Shown: positions 45,854-54,668 of the stretch, in pieces
How positions within the stretch are numbered: the first letter of the stretch is position 1
Layout of the letters: each line of letters starts with the position of its first letter
NCBI GenBank assembly: GCA_963738835.1
Contig: CAVTYH010000001.1
Location: 1,240,001-1,304,000 of the forward strand
Length of the DNA stretch: 64,000 nt
Reading direction: 5' to 3'
From: CAVTYH01 sp963738835
GTDB lineage: Bacteria > Planctomycetota > Planctomycetia > Pirellulales > JADZDJ01
Notes under the pieces: generated by a model
Database searches by the model: none
Told to the model about the DNA's origin: nothing
The model's input: the letters and a program-made list of their open reading frames with translations, nothing else
Program-made: the position numbers and the translations under genes

Positions 45854-45892
45854 CGTTGATTGCATCAACGGATCATCCCCCCGCAGGATGAT
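45854..45892. repeat. Two adjacent small palindromes
   Basis: CGTTGATTGCATCAACG (45854-45870) and ATCATCC-N7-GGATGAT (45872-45892) lie back to back, upstream of the DUF1549 gene and about 45 bases from a larger hairpin. They may be operator-like or transcript stems. Confidence 0.5.
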
Positions 45893-45936
45893 TCAAAAAA
45901 ATACATATGATCAAAAACAAAACATCAAAAAAGAAC

Positions 45937-45979
45937 AGGCGAGCTGAGGATTCAGGTGGGGTGAATCCTCAACTCGCCT
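45937..45979 (-). terminator. Strong hairpin with T-run on the minus strand
   Basis: AGGCGAGCTGAGGATTCA and TGAATCCTCAACTCGCCT form an 18-bp stem with one mismatch around a 7-base loop. Read on the minus strand the stem is followed by TGTTCTTTTTTGATG, the form of an intrinsic terminator. No confident gene ends here, so the transcript it would stop is unidentified. Confidence 0.65.
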
Positions 45980-46290
45980 TCCAAAATTGCGGCCAGTTTC
46001 CATTTCGGTTCAAAGTTTCCGATTGCCTCTTTCCACTTCCAATGGCTTTTCGGCCATGCCTTTATTTGTTCCAAGAACCGTGAATTCAGCCACAAATGTT
46101 CGATGCCGTCACCGGCATCACCTCTCCGATTACCGGCCCCGGGACAAAGCAAAGCGCCTCTTCTTTGTTCTGGCCCCATTGTTATCAAGCGGGCGATAAC
46201 CAACCGACGACTATTTATGCATGCAAACGCTGTGCCAATGCCGTCATATGGATCTCTTACCACTGGTACGGCTAACTGGCCCGCGAGCAT
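45952..46290 (-). CDS. Doubtful 112-codon frame ending in the terminator hairpin
   Basis: This frame reads MLAGQLAVPVVRDPYDGIGT and ends LAAILEGELRIHPT inside the hairpin. The residues (WLNSRFLEQIKAWPKSHWKW) are not unlike a real protein, but no ribosome site or family motif is seen and an alternative overlapping frame begins MAVDIYARGPVSRTSGKRSI. It is listed because a transcript is expected upstream of the terminator. A non-coding RNA is an equal possibility. Confidence 0.2.
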   Translation of the reverse strand: MLAGQLAVPVVRDPYDGIGTAFACINSRRLVIARLITMGPEQRRGALLCPGAGNRRGDAGDGIEHLWLNSRFLEQIKAWPKSHWKWKEAIGNFEPKWKLAAILEGELRIHPT

Positions 46291-46527
46291 AAATATCGAC
46301 AGCCATTTTACAGATCACCGATTTGACGGATTCAAACTACTGACCTAGCTTTCACATGGCGACTTTTCTCATTTGGGCACCGCCTCTCTTCGTGCAAGCA
46401 GTTTTACGCTCTGGCCTGCCAAAGCGTTCACTTTTCCAGTCGGCTGGTTCATTCCCAATCGCACCGACTTTCGCTGTATTCGTGACTGTTACTTTTACTC
46501 TTCTCGGCTTGGAAAATAGGACTGCAA

Positions 46528-46998
46528 ATGAATCTCGCCGCCGAATGGGTGTCCGAGTGCATCTCTGCCCGCGCCACGGTTTTCAAATCGCAACGGCAAC
46601 AAGCATGTTGCGAGCAGGACGTCGTTGCTCGGGTTCACGAATTGCTGCTGCTGATGTATCCACCTGGGCCGCCGATTGAACGACGTGTTGACCGTCGCTT
46701 CGCCTATCCGCAGTTGATTCGGCTAACGCCGATTGGCGAAGACGGTCGAGCTTTGACCGAACAGACGATTGTTGTGGCCGGCAAAACACTGTCGGAACGA
46801 GGCCTAGGATTTTACCATCCACAGCCACTTCCGCATCGCAAGGTGATCGCCTCCTTCGATGCCGGAGACGACCGTTGGCTAGGCATGCGGGTCGATTTGT
46901 CGTGGTGCCGCTTTACCGGCCAGGGCTGGTACGAAAGTGGCGGACGATTCTTGGACGCGGTTCCGGCAATCCGACCGGATAAACCCGCTGAAACTTGA
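46528..46998 (+). CDS. PilZ-like domain protein
   Basis: A 156-aa cytoplasmic protein. ATAGGA lies seven bases upstream of ATG 46528. The segment RRVDRRFAYPQLIRLTPIGE gives the Arg cluster, and VAGKTLSERGLGFYHPQPLP gives an LSxxGLG turn like the (D/N)xSxxG motif of PilZ domains. These are the residues that bind cyclic di-GMP in the family, although the first motif is not a perfect RxxxR and the Asp is replaced. WCRFTGQGWYESGGRFL is the closing strand. It may be a c-di-GMP sensor or a degenerate PilZ; no partner gene is adjacent. Convergent with the CHAD gene, 46 bases apart. Confidence 0.6.
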   Translation: MNLAAEWVSECISARATVFKSQRQQACCEQDVVARVHELLLLMYPPGPPIERRVDRRFAYPQLIRLTPIGEDGRALTEQTIVVAGKTLSERGLGFYHPQPLPHRKVIASFDAGDDRWLGMRVDLSWCRFTGQGWYESGGRFLDAVPAIRPDKPAET

Positions 46999-47044
46999 TC
47001 GAGCGATTCGCGAACATTTGGGTGGTGACGGCGAACCTAGACCG

Positions 47045-48013
47045 TTATGCGCATCGCATTTCACTGGGCGCGACTTCGTTCCAAAAGTGCGCCTTCAGAT
47101 CTGCGGCACGGGTGGCGGTCCACCAATCGCGAAAATCGCGAGTGCTCGTTTGAAGAGCAGTGGTCTCAACGGCGATTAGCTTGCCGAGGATCAGCCGTTG
47201 CGATTCGTCTTGGGTTTCGTCGAGCCATGCTAAATAACGATTCTGAGCGTTGGCGTGGTCGTTTACAGAACCCAGTTTTTCTTGAAGTTCCTCTACAATT
47301 GGATATAATTCTTCGCGAAATGTAGGTCCAAAAGCGGCGGCGAACACCTCCATTGCATACCGCAATTGCTTGCCTGCGATGCGGAACTCATGAAGCGATA
47401 ACGTGCATTCGAAATCGGCTTCCGCGGCCGAAAAAAATGTGGCTGCAAGTGGACGCAGGCCCATTTGAGCTGCCTGTTGGTACGTCGGCGTCGGGGTGTC
47501 GTTCGACCGCCAGCGAATCTTGCGGAGTAACTTCTTCAAACGGCGTCGAAAGTGGCTTTGTTTCAGTTCTACGTAGATCTCTGAGATTGTTGGTTGGGCT
47601 TCGCGCCGTGCTTTTGCCACACGCTCTAACAATGCTTTGCATCCGACTGGATCGTCGCCATCGCAGGCGGTGTGCAATCTGACGGTCAACACGTCGAGGT
47701 CGCGGACCACACCCGCCTTGCGGCGAATCTGTTTCAATTGCTTTTCAAACCATCGTCGCCGCTTGCCAGGCAACAATGATTCGAACAACTGCAACGTCGC
47801 AGTTGCCCGGCGCGTTGCGACTCGCAGTTGATGAACTTGTTCCACCTCGCTGTGGGCTGTGTCAGCGGCCAGCGGCAGCCAATCCCAAACCGTTTCCAGC
47901 CGCGTACGAATTGCACGGCGCGCTACCACTGGCGCGGGCTCACCGGGCGATTCTATTTCAATCCACTTGCTCTTTCGCGTCATGAACAGGCGGTTTTGGG
48001 GAATGAGAAGCAT
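47045..48013 (-). CDS. CHAD-domain protein
   Basis: A 322-aa alpha-helical CHAD protein; the family has conserved histidines and binds polyphosphate. Conserved basic helices are EQVHQLRVATRRATATLQLF and SLHEFRIAGKQLRYAMEVFA, which contain the diagnostic HxxRVxxRR and HxxRxxxKxLRY patterns. The length matches a single CHAD domain plus a short N-terminal extension. Start may be ATG 48013 or ATG 47983 (MTRKSKWIEIES); neither has a strong ribosome site. No adjacent polyphosphate kinase or CYTH domain gene is present. Confidence 0.85.
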   Translation of the reverse strand: MLLIPQNRLFMTRKSKWIEIESPGEPAPVVARRAIRTRLETVWDWLPLAADTAHSEVEQVHQLRVATRRATATLQLFESLLPGKRRRWFEKQLKQIRRKAGVVRDLDVLTVRLHTACDGDDPVGCKALLERVAKARREAQPTISEIYVELKQSHFRRRLKKLLRKIRWRSNDTPTPTYQQAAQMGLRPLAATFFSAAEADFECTLSLHEFRIAGKQLRYAMEVFAAAFGPTFREELYPIVEELQEKLGSVNDHANAQNRYLAWLDETQDESQRLILGKLIAVETTALQTSTRDFRDWWTATRAADLKAHFWNEVAPSEMRCA

Positions 48014-48426
48014 CGTCCGCTTGATTCCGAATCGTTCGGCGGATCTGGATAGTTTTTAAAAACAACCCGGCAGCCCGGTAAGCCGGAAATATTGAACCGA
48101 GTCGCGACTTTTTCTCAGGGCTGGGTTACGTATTTTGCCATTGGCTGAGGTGAATGTCCACTCCCCGAAGACAGTGCGTAAGTGATCGATCAGAAACTGC
48201 GGCAGAGCGATTAATTCTGGTGGCATAAGTCTTACCCTTGCGCAAGCTATACCGTCTGTTGAAATGCCAGCCGAAGCAATGTCAATCAATTTTTTGGTTG
48301 ATGTAACTTGTTGGGGGGATTGCATAAGCGCCTCGTGGACGACCGGTTTTGGATGGCGGGTCGAATTGATTTCAATTTCAAGATCAAGGCTAATCCCTTT
48401 ACCCGAAGTCCGCAGGAGGCAATATC
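48014..48426. other. Divergent intergenic region before alanine dehydrogenase
   Basis: About 410 bases between the CHAD gene and ald. An 89-codon minus frame at 48056-48325 has no known motif. The ald ribosome site AGGAGG lies at its end (near 48414). The region should hold divergent promoters, but none is clear by eye. Confidence 0.4.
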
Positions 48427-49539
48427 GTGATCGTCGGCGTTCCCAAGGAAATCAAGCGGGATGAATACCGTGTGGCGATGCTGCCGGTCGGCGTTGAAGA
48501 GCTGACGCGGGCCGGTCATACGGTCGTGGTGCAGCAAGGAGCCGGTGTGGGATCTGGTTTGCCCGACGATCTGTATGAACAAGCTGGCGCTCGGTTACTC
48601 GCCCAGGCCGGCGAAGTTTTTGCAGAAGCCGACCTCATTGTGAAAGTGAAAGAACCGCAAGCGGAAGAAGTGCCGCTGCTGCGCGCAAGTCAGGCAGTGT
48701 TCACTTACTTTCATTTTGCAGCAGATCGAAAATTAACGGAATCCTTTTTAGCAACTGGCGCCACAGCCATCGCTTATGAGACGCTGAAAGACGATCGAGG
48801 CCGACTGCCGTTGCTAACGCCCATGAGCGAAGTCGCTGGCCGCATGAGTATCCAAGAGGGCGCGAAATATCTGGAACGGCCACAAATGGGACGCGGAATT
48901 CTACTAGGCGGAGTTCCCGGTGTCGCACCGGCCAACATTTTGATTCTTGGCGGCGGCGTGGTTGGCGCGAATGCAGCGAAAGTCGCCGCTGGCTTCGGGG
49001 CAAACATCGCCCTGTTAGATGTCAACATGGACCGGCTGCGATATCTCGACGACGTGACGCCGGCTAATGTCGATGTGCTGTTCAGCGATCGACACACTGT
49101 CCGCGAATATCTCAAGCTAGCCGATCTGGTCATCGGCGCAGTCTTAATTCCCGGCGCTAAAGCACCGAACCTGATCGAGCGAGAAGACTTGAAGCTGATG
49201 AAACATGGCAGTGTCATCATCGACGTGGCCATCGATCAAGGCGGCTGCGTTGCCACCAGCCGGCCGACCACGCATAGCGAGCCCACGTATATCGTCGATG
49301 AGGTGCTCCATTACTGCGTGACAAATATGCCCGGAGCTGTGGGGCGGACCAGCACCTATGCTTTGTGCAACGTCACGCTGCCCTGGGTGCTGGAGTTGGC
49401 CAATCGCGACGTGGCACGGGCTGCAGAGGAGCTTCCACCCATCGCACATGCTGTGAATATTATGCAGAATGAGGTTACCAATCTGGCGGTTGCCAAGACC
49501 TTTGGCTTGCCATATCGGAATCGATTCAATCTGCCATGA
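48427..49539 (+). CDS. ald: Alanine dehydrogenase
   Basis: NAD-dependent interconversion of L-alanine with pyruvate and ammonia; cytoplasmic, usually hexameric. GTG 48427 is set by AGGAGG about seven bases upstream. The protein has 370 aa, the family's normal length. Active-site residues known for the family fall at the expected positions: Arg15, Lys75 in VKVKEP, His96 in FTYFHFAADR and Asp270 in VAIDQGG. The Rossmann motif is ILILGGGVVGANAAKVAAGF. Its stop overlaps the next start (ATGA), so MtnA translation is probably coupled. An alanine dehydrogenase and a methionine-salvage gene form an unusual pair. Confidence 0.95.
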   Translation: MIVGVPKEIKRDEYRVAMLPVGVEELTRAGHTVVVQQGAGVGSGLPDDLYEQAGARLLAQAGEVFAEADLIVKVKEPQAEEVPLLRASQAVFTYFHFAADRKLTESFLATGATAIAYETLKDDRGRLPLLTPMSEVAGRMSIQEGAKYLERPQMGRGILLGGVPGVAPANILILGGGVVGANAAKVAAGFGANIALLDVNMDRLRYLDDVTPANVDVLFSDRHTVREYLKLADLVIGAVLIPGAKAPNLIEREDLKLMKHGSVIIDVAIDQGGCVATSRPTTHSEPTYIVDEVLHYCVTNMPGAVGRTSTYALCNVTLPWVLELANRDVARAAEELPPIAHAVNIMQNEVTNLAVAKTFGLPYRNRFNLP

Positions 49540-50633
49540 GTCTTGCGGCCAATCGACCGAAAGAGCAGGAACGATCGATGCTGCCAACGTTGCACTGGCT
49601 CGGTGAGATTGACGGTCATTTGCGATTCATCGATCAAACAAAGCTGCCGCTGGAATGCGTCGAAATCGAATGCCGCGACGTGGAATCGGTTTGGGAGGCT
49701 ATTCGGCACCTGCGAGTTCGCGGGGCGCCTGCCATCGGCATCGCAGCAGCCTTTGGAGTCTGCCTTGGTGCGCAATCGGCAATCAACGCCGACGAGGCAC
49801 AATTTTTCGCAAGGATTGCGGAAGTTACAGCTCTGCTTTCCACCAGCCGTCCGACCGCGGTCAATTTATTCTGGGCTCTCGATCGAATGAAACGGATGGC
49901 GGAGACGCTGCGTGGGAGATGCAACTCGGCTGAAAAGGCAAAGACTCTGCTGGCTGAAGCGCAGTTGATTTGGGAAGAAGACCGCGCCACGTGCCGAGCC
50001 ATTGGAGCTCACGGTGCGGAGCTTCTGCGCGATGGACAGGGCGTCCTGACGCACTGCAATGCCGGGGCGCTGGTAACGGTTGATTATGGCACGGCGCTGG
50101 CACCAATTTTTACTGCTCATGCCGCCGGAAAGCGTCTGCACATCTTTGTCGATGAAACGCGGCCGCTGCTACAAGGGGCTCGGCTCACCGCTTGGGAATT
50201 ACAGCAGCGCGGAATTTCAGCCACATTAATCTGCGACTCCATGGCGGCGCAAGTGATGCGCGAAGGACGTATTCAAGCGGTGCTCGTGGGGGCCGATCGA
50301 ATTGCGGCCAACGGCGATACCGCGAATAAAATCGGCACTTACGGCGTGGCGTTGCTGGCGGCGGCTCACAACATTCCCTTTTACGTAGCTGCCCCGAGCA
50401 GTACATTCGATTTATCGATCGCCGGCGGCCAGCAGATTCCCATCGAACAGCGGCCGGCCGAGGAAATCACCCACGGTTTCGGCCGGCAAACGGCGCCATT
50501 GAGCATCGACGTTTACAATCCGGCTTTCGATGTGACTCCGGCCCGACTGATTCGGGCCATCATCTGCGAACACGGGGTAATTGAGCCTCTCACACGCCAG
50601 CGCATTGCGGAAGCAATTGGACTGAAGCAATGA
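49536..50633 (+). CDS. mtnA: S-methyl-5-thioribose-1-phosphate isomerase
   Basis: Converts methylthioribose-1-phosphate to methylthioribulose-1-phosphate in methionine salvage. It is 365 aa and starts with the A of the ald stop (ATGA overlap); an internal ATG at 49578 (MLPTLHWLGE) could also be used. Motifs are RVRGAPAIGIAAAFG, the catalytic Cys174 in LTHCNAGALVTVDYGTALAP, VDETRPLLQGARLTAWELQQ and catalytic Asp254 in VLVGADRIAANGDTANKIGT. No other methionine-salvage genes (mtnB, mtnD, mtnK) are nearby, so the pathway must be completed elsewhere, or the enzyme handles a related sugar phosphate. Confidence 0.93.
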   Translation: MSLAANRPKEQERSMLPTLHWLGEIDGHLRFIDQTKLPLECVEIECRDVESVWEAIRHLRVRGAPAIGIAAAFGVCLGAQSAINADEAQFFARIAEVTALLSTSRPTAVNLFWALDRMKRMAETLRGRCNSAEKAKTLLAEAQLIWEEDRATCRAIGAHGAELLRDGQGVLTHCNAGALVTVDYGTALAPIFTAHAAGKRLHIFVDETRPLLQGARLTAWELQQRGISATLICDSMAAQVMREGRIQAVLVGADRIAANGDTANKIGTYGVALLAAAHNIPFYVAAPSSTFDLSIAGGQQIPIEQRPAEEITHGFGRQTAPLSIDVYNPAFDVTPARLIRAIICEHGVIEPLTRQRIAEAIGLKQ

Positions 50634-50690
50634 TGGAATTGGGCCGATTTAGCTCCAATCATTCCGCTGGCGCAAATCTAGAAAGTCGCA

Positions 50691-51260
50691 GTGTTGTCAA
50701 AGCAATCCACTCGTCGAGAACTGCATGCACAACGCGATACGATCGGCTGTAAAGCAGCTGAATCGGCGTCGAACGCCATTGCCGCGATGCTTCTGAATCT
50801 TCCTGCGGTGCGGTCGGCGAAAAGTTGGTTCGTCTACGTCTCCTCTGGCAGTGAGGTAAATACGCACCAATTGATTCGCGACCTACTCGAGCGCGGTTTG
50901 CTGGTTGCTGTGCCACGTGTAATTAGTGGCGACGAAATGATTGCCCAACAGATTCGATCTTTTGAGGAGTTGCATCTTGGGTTGTTTGGATTTCTGGAAC
51001 CGCCGATTGGTGAGGCCCATCACGGAGGGATCGACGTATGCATTTGCCCCGGCGTGGCCTTCACCGAGCGTGGCGATCGACTCGGCTCCGGCCGCGGATT
51101 TTACGATCGATATTTGGCGGCCCATCCGCCGCGACTGGCAATTGGTTTGGCGTTCGAATTGCAACTGGTGGCGCAATTGCCGATGGAAGCCCACGATCGG
51201 CGGATGGATTATATCGTGACCGAAAGACAGGCAATTCAAGTGGACCGCGCTTCGCGATAA
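50691..51260 (+). CDS. 5-formyltetrahydrofolate cyclo-ligase
   Basis: ATP-dependent conversion of 5-formyl-THF to 5,10-methenyl-THF, which recycles a storage folate. It is 189 aa, as usual. The start is GTG 50691 or TTG 50694 (LSKQSTRRELHAQRD); no strong ribosome site decides. Motifs are RRELHAQRD at the N-terminus and PGVAFTERGDRLGSGRGFYD followed by RYL, the family's ATP/folate site. It lies 57 bases after mtnA and is probably co-transcribed. Its 3' end overlaps the convergent kinase gene by 25 bases. Confidence 0.9.
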   Translation: MLSKQSTRRELHAQRDTIGCKAAESASNAIAAMLLNLPAVRSAKSWFVYVSSGSEVNTHQLIRDLLERGLLVAVPRVISGDEMIAQQIRSFEELHLGLFGFLEPPIGEAHHGGIDVCICPGVAFTERGDRLGSGRGFYDRYLAAHPPRLAIGLAFELQLVAQLPMEAHDRRMDYIVTERQAIQVDRASR

Positions 51261-52897
51261 TACTTCAGCCCCGGCACGAAAAAGCATAGCGAGCTAACCA
51301 CGCCGAAGATCAACAATCCGATCGATGGAAAAATGCACATCAATCCAGCCGCGATGAACAGCGCGGCCGCTTGAATGTAAAACGCCCCTGACAGGATGCC
51401 AGCTTTCACAACAAAGACCATGCCGTTCACCAGGCCCAGCACTGGCGAGAGCGTGAGCACCGGCAATCCCAGCAGCATTTCGACAATGAAAAGCGATACG
51501 CTGGCGGCCACTGCCCCGCCCCAGACATGGGCAATTTGCCGCTCGACGAAGGTCACTGGCCCCGCTCGGCGGCGGATTGCCCAAAAGATCGGCGCCCAAA
51601 CGAGCAGCCCGCCAACCCAAACCGCTGAGTAAGGCCAACGCGAAGCAACGCCAGCCCATTTCAGCGTATTGGTCGCCAAGCATAAGAGCAGCAAAACAAC
51701 GCTGTGCCACATCCAAAGGACGCCCCAGTTCTTCAAGACCGTGGCGTGGTGGGTTTCTCGAAACAGTCGTGAAATGACCTGCGTGAAGCCGCCCGATCGC
51801 GCCGAGACCGGCTCGCCGGCCAGATAGGCTTCCAAATCGGCGGCCATTTCCTCGGCCGAGGCATAACGCAAATCGGTCGGCTTTTGAATCGCTTTGAGCG
51901 CGATCATCTCCAATTCGCGATCGGCCTTGGCGTTCACGACGCGCGGCGGCAGCGGATCTTGCTCCAAAACCATCAGCACCGTGTCGACGGGCGAAGCAGC
52001 CTGAAACGGCGGTCGGCCTGTCAGCATTTGATACAAGATTGTGCCCAAACTGTACACATCGCTGGCCGGGCCGACATCGCCTCTGCCTCCGGCCGCTTGT
52101 TCCGGCGCCATGTAACTCGGCGTTCCCACAACGGCGCCGCTGTGAGTCAGCGAATCTTCGTCGGCGAATCGCTTCGCCAGACCGAAATCGGTGACCAGTG
52201 GTCGTCCGTCTTCATCGAGCAAGATGTTGGAGGGCTTCAAATCGCGGTGCAACAGCCCTTGCCGGTGAGCCAAATGAACCGCTCGGCAGACTAGCGCCAG
52301 AATCGATGCTGCCTCTCGTGGCGCAAGCGGCCCGTCTGCCAGACAACGCGCCAACGTTGTGCCGCCGACAAATTGCATGCTGAAATAAGGCTGCCCGTCG
52401 AGTTGACCGATCTCATACAGCGGCACAATGTTGGGATGTTCGAGCCGCGCAACGGCTTCGGCTTCGGCTTGAAATCGGTTGATTTCGACCGTAGAAGCCA
52501 ATGCACCGCGCAGGATCATCTTCAGCGCCACGATACGGCCCAAGCTAATCTGCCGGGCTTTGTAAACGACGCCCATTCCACCGCGGCCAAGTTCTTCCAG
52601 CAATTCATAATCGCCAAGACGACGTGGAAGTATGATGGAGGAATTGTCCGATCGTGTGAGATACGACGCTGTTTGTTTGAAACCTGCGTGCTGCGGTGGT
52701 GAATCGGACGTGATCGCAGAATGTGCCGCCACGGCATCGGCGACCATCACCGCGCCCCACAGCTCGCGCAGTTCTTGGGATAACTCCGGATATGCACGGA
52801 TTGCCTGGTCAATATCGGGATTCTGGCCAGCCAGCATTTGAGTGGTGAACCGATCGAGCAGTTCGGCCAGCAAATCGTCGTTCGAAGTGGCGCTCAT
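51236..52897 (-). CDS. Membrane-anchored Hanks-type Ser/Thr protein kinase
   Basis: A 553-aa protein kinase. Residues 1-90 form an N-terminal region with a conserved planctomycete pattern (MLAGQNPDIDQAIRAYPELS). The kinase domain runs from about residue 96: Gly loop LGRGGMGVVYKARQ, Lys126 in IVALKMIL, HRDLKPSNILLDEDG (217 onwards), DFG at 237-239 and APEQ at 264-267. From about residue 393 a series of six or so transmembrane helices fills the C-terminus, replacing the usual sensor domain. It lies 23 bases downstream of an ECF sigma factor gene. Family knowledge says such pairs form signalling modules where the kinase may modify the sigma factor; here that is inference. Confidence 0.92.
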   Translation of the reverse strand: MSATSNDDLLAELLDRFTTQMLAGQNPDIDQAIRAYPELSQELRELWGAVMVADAVAAHSAITSDSPPQHAGFKQTASYLTRSDNSSIILPRRLGDYELLEELGRGGMGVVYKARQISLGRIVALKMILRGALASTVEINRFQAEAEAVARLEHPNIVPLYEIGQLDGQPYFSMQFVGGTTLARCLADGPLAPREAASILALVCRAVHLAHRQGLLHRDLKPSNILLDEDGRPLVTDFGLAKRFADEDSLTHSGAVVGTPSYMAPEQAAGGRGDVGPASDVYSLGTILYQMLTGRPPFQAASPVDTVLMVLEQDPLPPRVVNAKADRELEMIALKAIQKPTDLRYASAEEMAADLEAYLAGEPVSARSGGFTQVISRLFRETHHATVLKNWGVLWMWHSVVLLLLCLATNTLKWAGVASRWPYSAVWVGGLLVWAPIFWAIRRRAGPVTFVERQIAHVWGGAVAASVSLFIVEMLLGLPVLTLSPVLGLVNGMVFVVKAGILSGAFYIQAAALFIAAGLMCIFPSIGLLIFGVVSSLCFFVPGLKYYREARST

Positions 52898-52920
52898 GCA
52901 ACGCGAGTCCTGCTCCGATG

Positions 52921-53562
52921 CTAGTTTTTGATTCGCGAATTTTCATTGGACGATGGGCCGAGTTTTTGGCGCAGCCGCCGCATGGCTCTCAAATAGCGCA
53001 TGCCGGCGGCCGGCTCGCTCAGTTCCAACGCCTGGGCGACTTCGCTATTGGAAAGATACTCGAAATGCCGCATCAAAATGACTTCGCGATCCTGTTCATC
53101 AAGCTGATCGACGGCTTCCTGAAAGCGCCGTTGGAGTTCATTCCATGTGGCGGCGGCAGCCGGCGTAAGCTCTGGATCCTTTAGTGCAGCCGCGAGATCA
53201 TAGGTTGATTGATCAACCGCCGCAGCGACCAGCGGTTGCTCCCGATCGAGGCTCCGTCGTGCGGCCCCGCGATGTCGGCGATGAGCGTCGATCAGACGGT
53301 CCTGCGCCATGTGCCGCAGCCACAAATGGAACGGCATTGCCGGGCTTTTCAGATACTCGTTGAGCCGGCGATTGGCTTCAATCAGCACCTCTTGCACAAT
53401 GTCGCTGGCATCGACGCGGCGACGCACCATTTGATCCATTCGCAAATCGATCATCCGGCGCACAGCTTCCCGATGACGGTCCAAAAGCTGGTTGACTGCC
53501 ACCGCATCGCCGGCTTTGGCCTGCATCAGCAGCTCTTGAGTTTGCGAAGCGTCAGGCCACAT
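52921..53562 (-). CDS. ECF-type RNA polymerase sigma factor
   Basis: A 213-aa ECF sigma factor. Region 2 includes DLRMDQMVRRRVDASDIVQE and WLRHMAQDRLIDAHRRHRG. Region 4 is EREVILMRHFEYLSNSEVAQ-like (DREVILMRHFEYLSNSEVAQ) followed by the recognition helix ALELSEPAAGMRYLRAMRRL. No anti-sigma gene is adjacent; instead a transmembrane Ser/Thr kinase follows 23 bases downstream, the arrangement known for kinase-linked ECF groups in planctomycetes. The promoter controlled is not identified. Confidence 0.93.
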   Translation of the reverse strand: MWPDASQTQELLMQAKAGDAVAVNQLLDRHREAVRRMIDLRMDQMVRRRVDASDIVQEVLIEANRRLNEYLKSPAMPFHLWLRHMAQDRLIDAHRRHRGAARRSLDREQPLVAAAVDQSTYDLAAALKDPELTPAAAATWNELQRRFQEAVDQLDEQDREVILMRHFEYLSNSEVAQALELSEPAAGMRYLRAMRRLRQKLGPSSNENSRIKN

Positions 53563-53721
53563 TTTTTGGAAAGCAGTTGGATGAAGGCGGAAGACTGCCG
53601 GAACATGCTATCCGATTATAGCCCAGCCTGAACATTCATGATGGCCCGCTATATGAACGTTGAACAATGCCCTACAATCTGTTGTTCGTACTGACGCCAC
53701 CTGGATTCATCACACAAATCT

Positions 53722-54399
53722 GTGCACGTAGACGCCAACAATCCTGCCGCCGATACGCTGGAAGCCGCCCTGGCGCGCCATCAGATCGACCTGCCGCCCG
53801 AGCAAATCGCAGCACTGAATCGCTATGCGAAACGACTTTGGGATTGGAACGAGCGGCTTAATCTGACGCGGCATATCGACTACGAGAAATTCGTGGCACG
53901 CGATGTGGTCGATAGCGTGCAACTGACGTCGCTGCTGGAAAACGGCGAACAAGTTTTGGACGTCGGCACGGGCGGTGGCGTGCCCGGGGCCATTGTCGCA
54001 GTGCTGCGGCCCGATTTGCAGGTTTCGCTCTGCGAATCGGTCGCTAAAAAGGCCAAAGCCGTGGAAGCCATTGTGCGCGAAGCAGGCATCCAGACCAAAG
54101 TGCATCATGCGCGGGCAGAGACGCTGCTAGAATCAAGACGGTTCGATACATTGTTGATTCGCGCCGTCGCGCCTCTGGCCAAATTGCTAACGTGGTTCGA
54201 GCCCCACTGGAAACACATTGGCCGCTTGCTGGTCATTAAAGGCCCGCATTGGGTCGAAGAACGGGGCGAGGCGCGGCATCGAGGACTTTTCAAAGGATTG
54301 CAGCTGCGCAAGCAGACGGCGTATCCACTGCCAGGGACGGAATCGGAGAGCGTGATTTTGGAAATTCGAAAAGGCAATCGCGATAACGACGATAGCTAA
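53722..54399 (+). CDS. rsmG: 16S rRNA (guanine-N7) methyltransferase RsmG
   Basis: Methylates a guanosine in the 530 loop of 16S rRNA using SAM; cytoplasmic. GTG 53722 gives a 225-aa protein of normal length. The family signature LNRYAKRLWDWNERLNLTRH precedes the SAM-binding motif VLDVGTGGGVPGAIVAVLRP. CESVAKKAKAVEAIVREAGI and a C-terminal LLVIKGPHWVEERGEA complete the Rossmann fold. It is not next to parA/parB or gidA, as in many bacteria, but stands alone divergent from the sigma-factor gene. Confidence 0.93.
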   Translation: MHVDANNPAADTLEAALARHQIDLPPEQIAALNRYAKRLWDWNERLNLTRHIDYEKFVARDVVDSVQLTSLLENGEQVLDVGTGGGVPGAIVAVLRPDLQVSLCESVAKKAKAVEAIVREAGIQTKVHHARAETLLESRRFDTLLIRAVAPLAKLLTWFEPHWKHIGRLLVIKGPHWVEERGEARHRGLFKGLQLRKQTAYPLPGTESESVILEIRKGNRDNDDS

Positions 54400-54668
54400 A
54401 CCGAAAGCGGCTTGGCGCGACGCCTCCAAATCAATAATTCCGGTCGTCGAATTCCGACACCTGACTCCTGCCTACCGGTCCTTCCGGTGCTAGCGGTTGT
54501 GCCGATTTGTTGGATTCTGCCGATTTTAGGGCCGATAGACCTAACAGAGGGTGTCGGGAATCAAGGAGGGCGCATGCCGGCACAGGTCCGAGGGGGATGC
54601 ACGCGTGGACCTTCCCGCCCACGCCGCCGGCTGTGACGCACCGTCATGTCAAAAGGAATCTAAGCACC

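Noticed and set aside
46325..46420. T-loop-like sequence (GTTTGAATCC on the minus strand) as a tRNA gene
   Set aside because: No acceptor, D or anticodon arms can be drawn around it.
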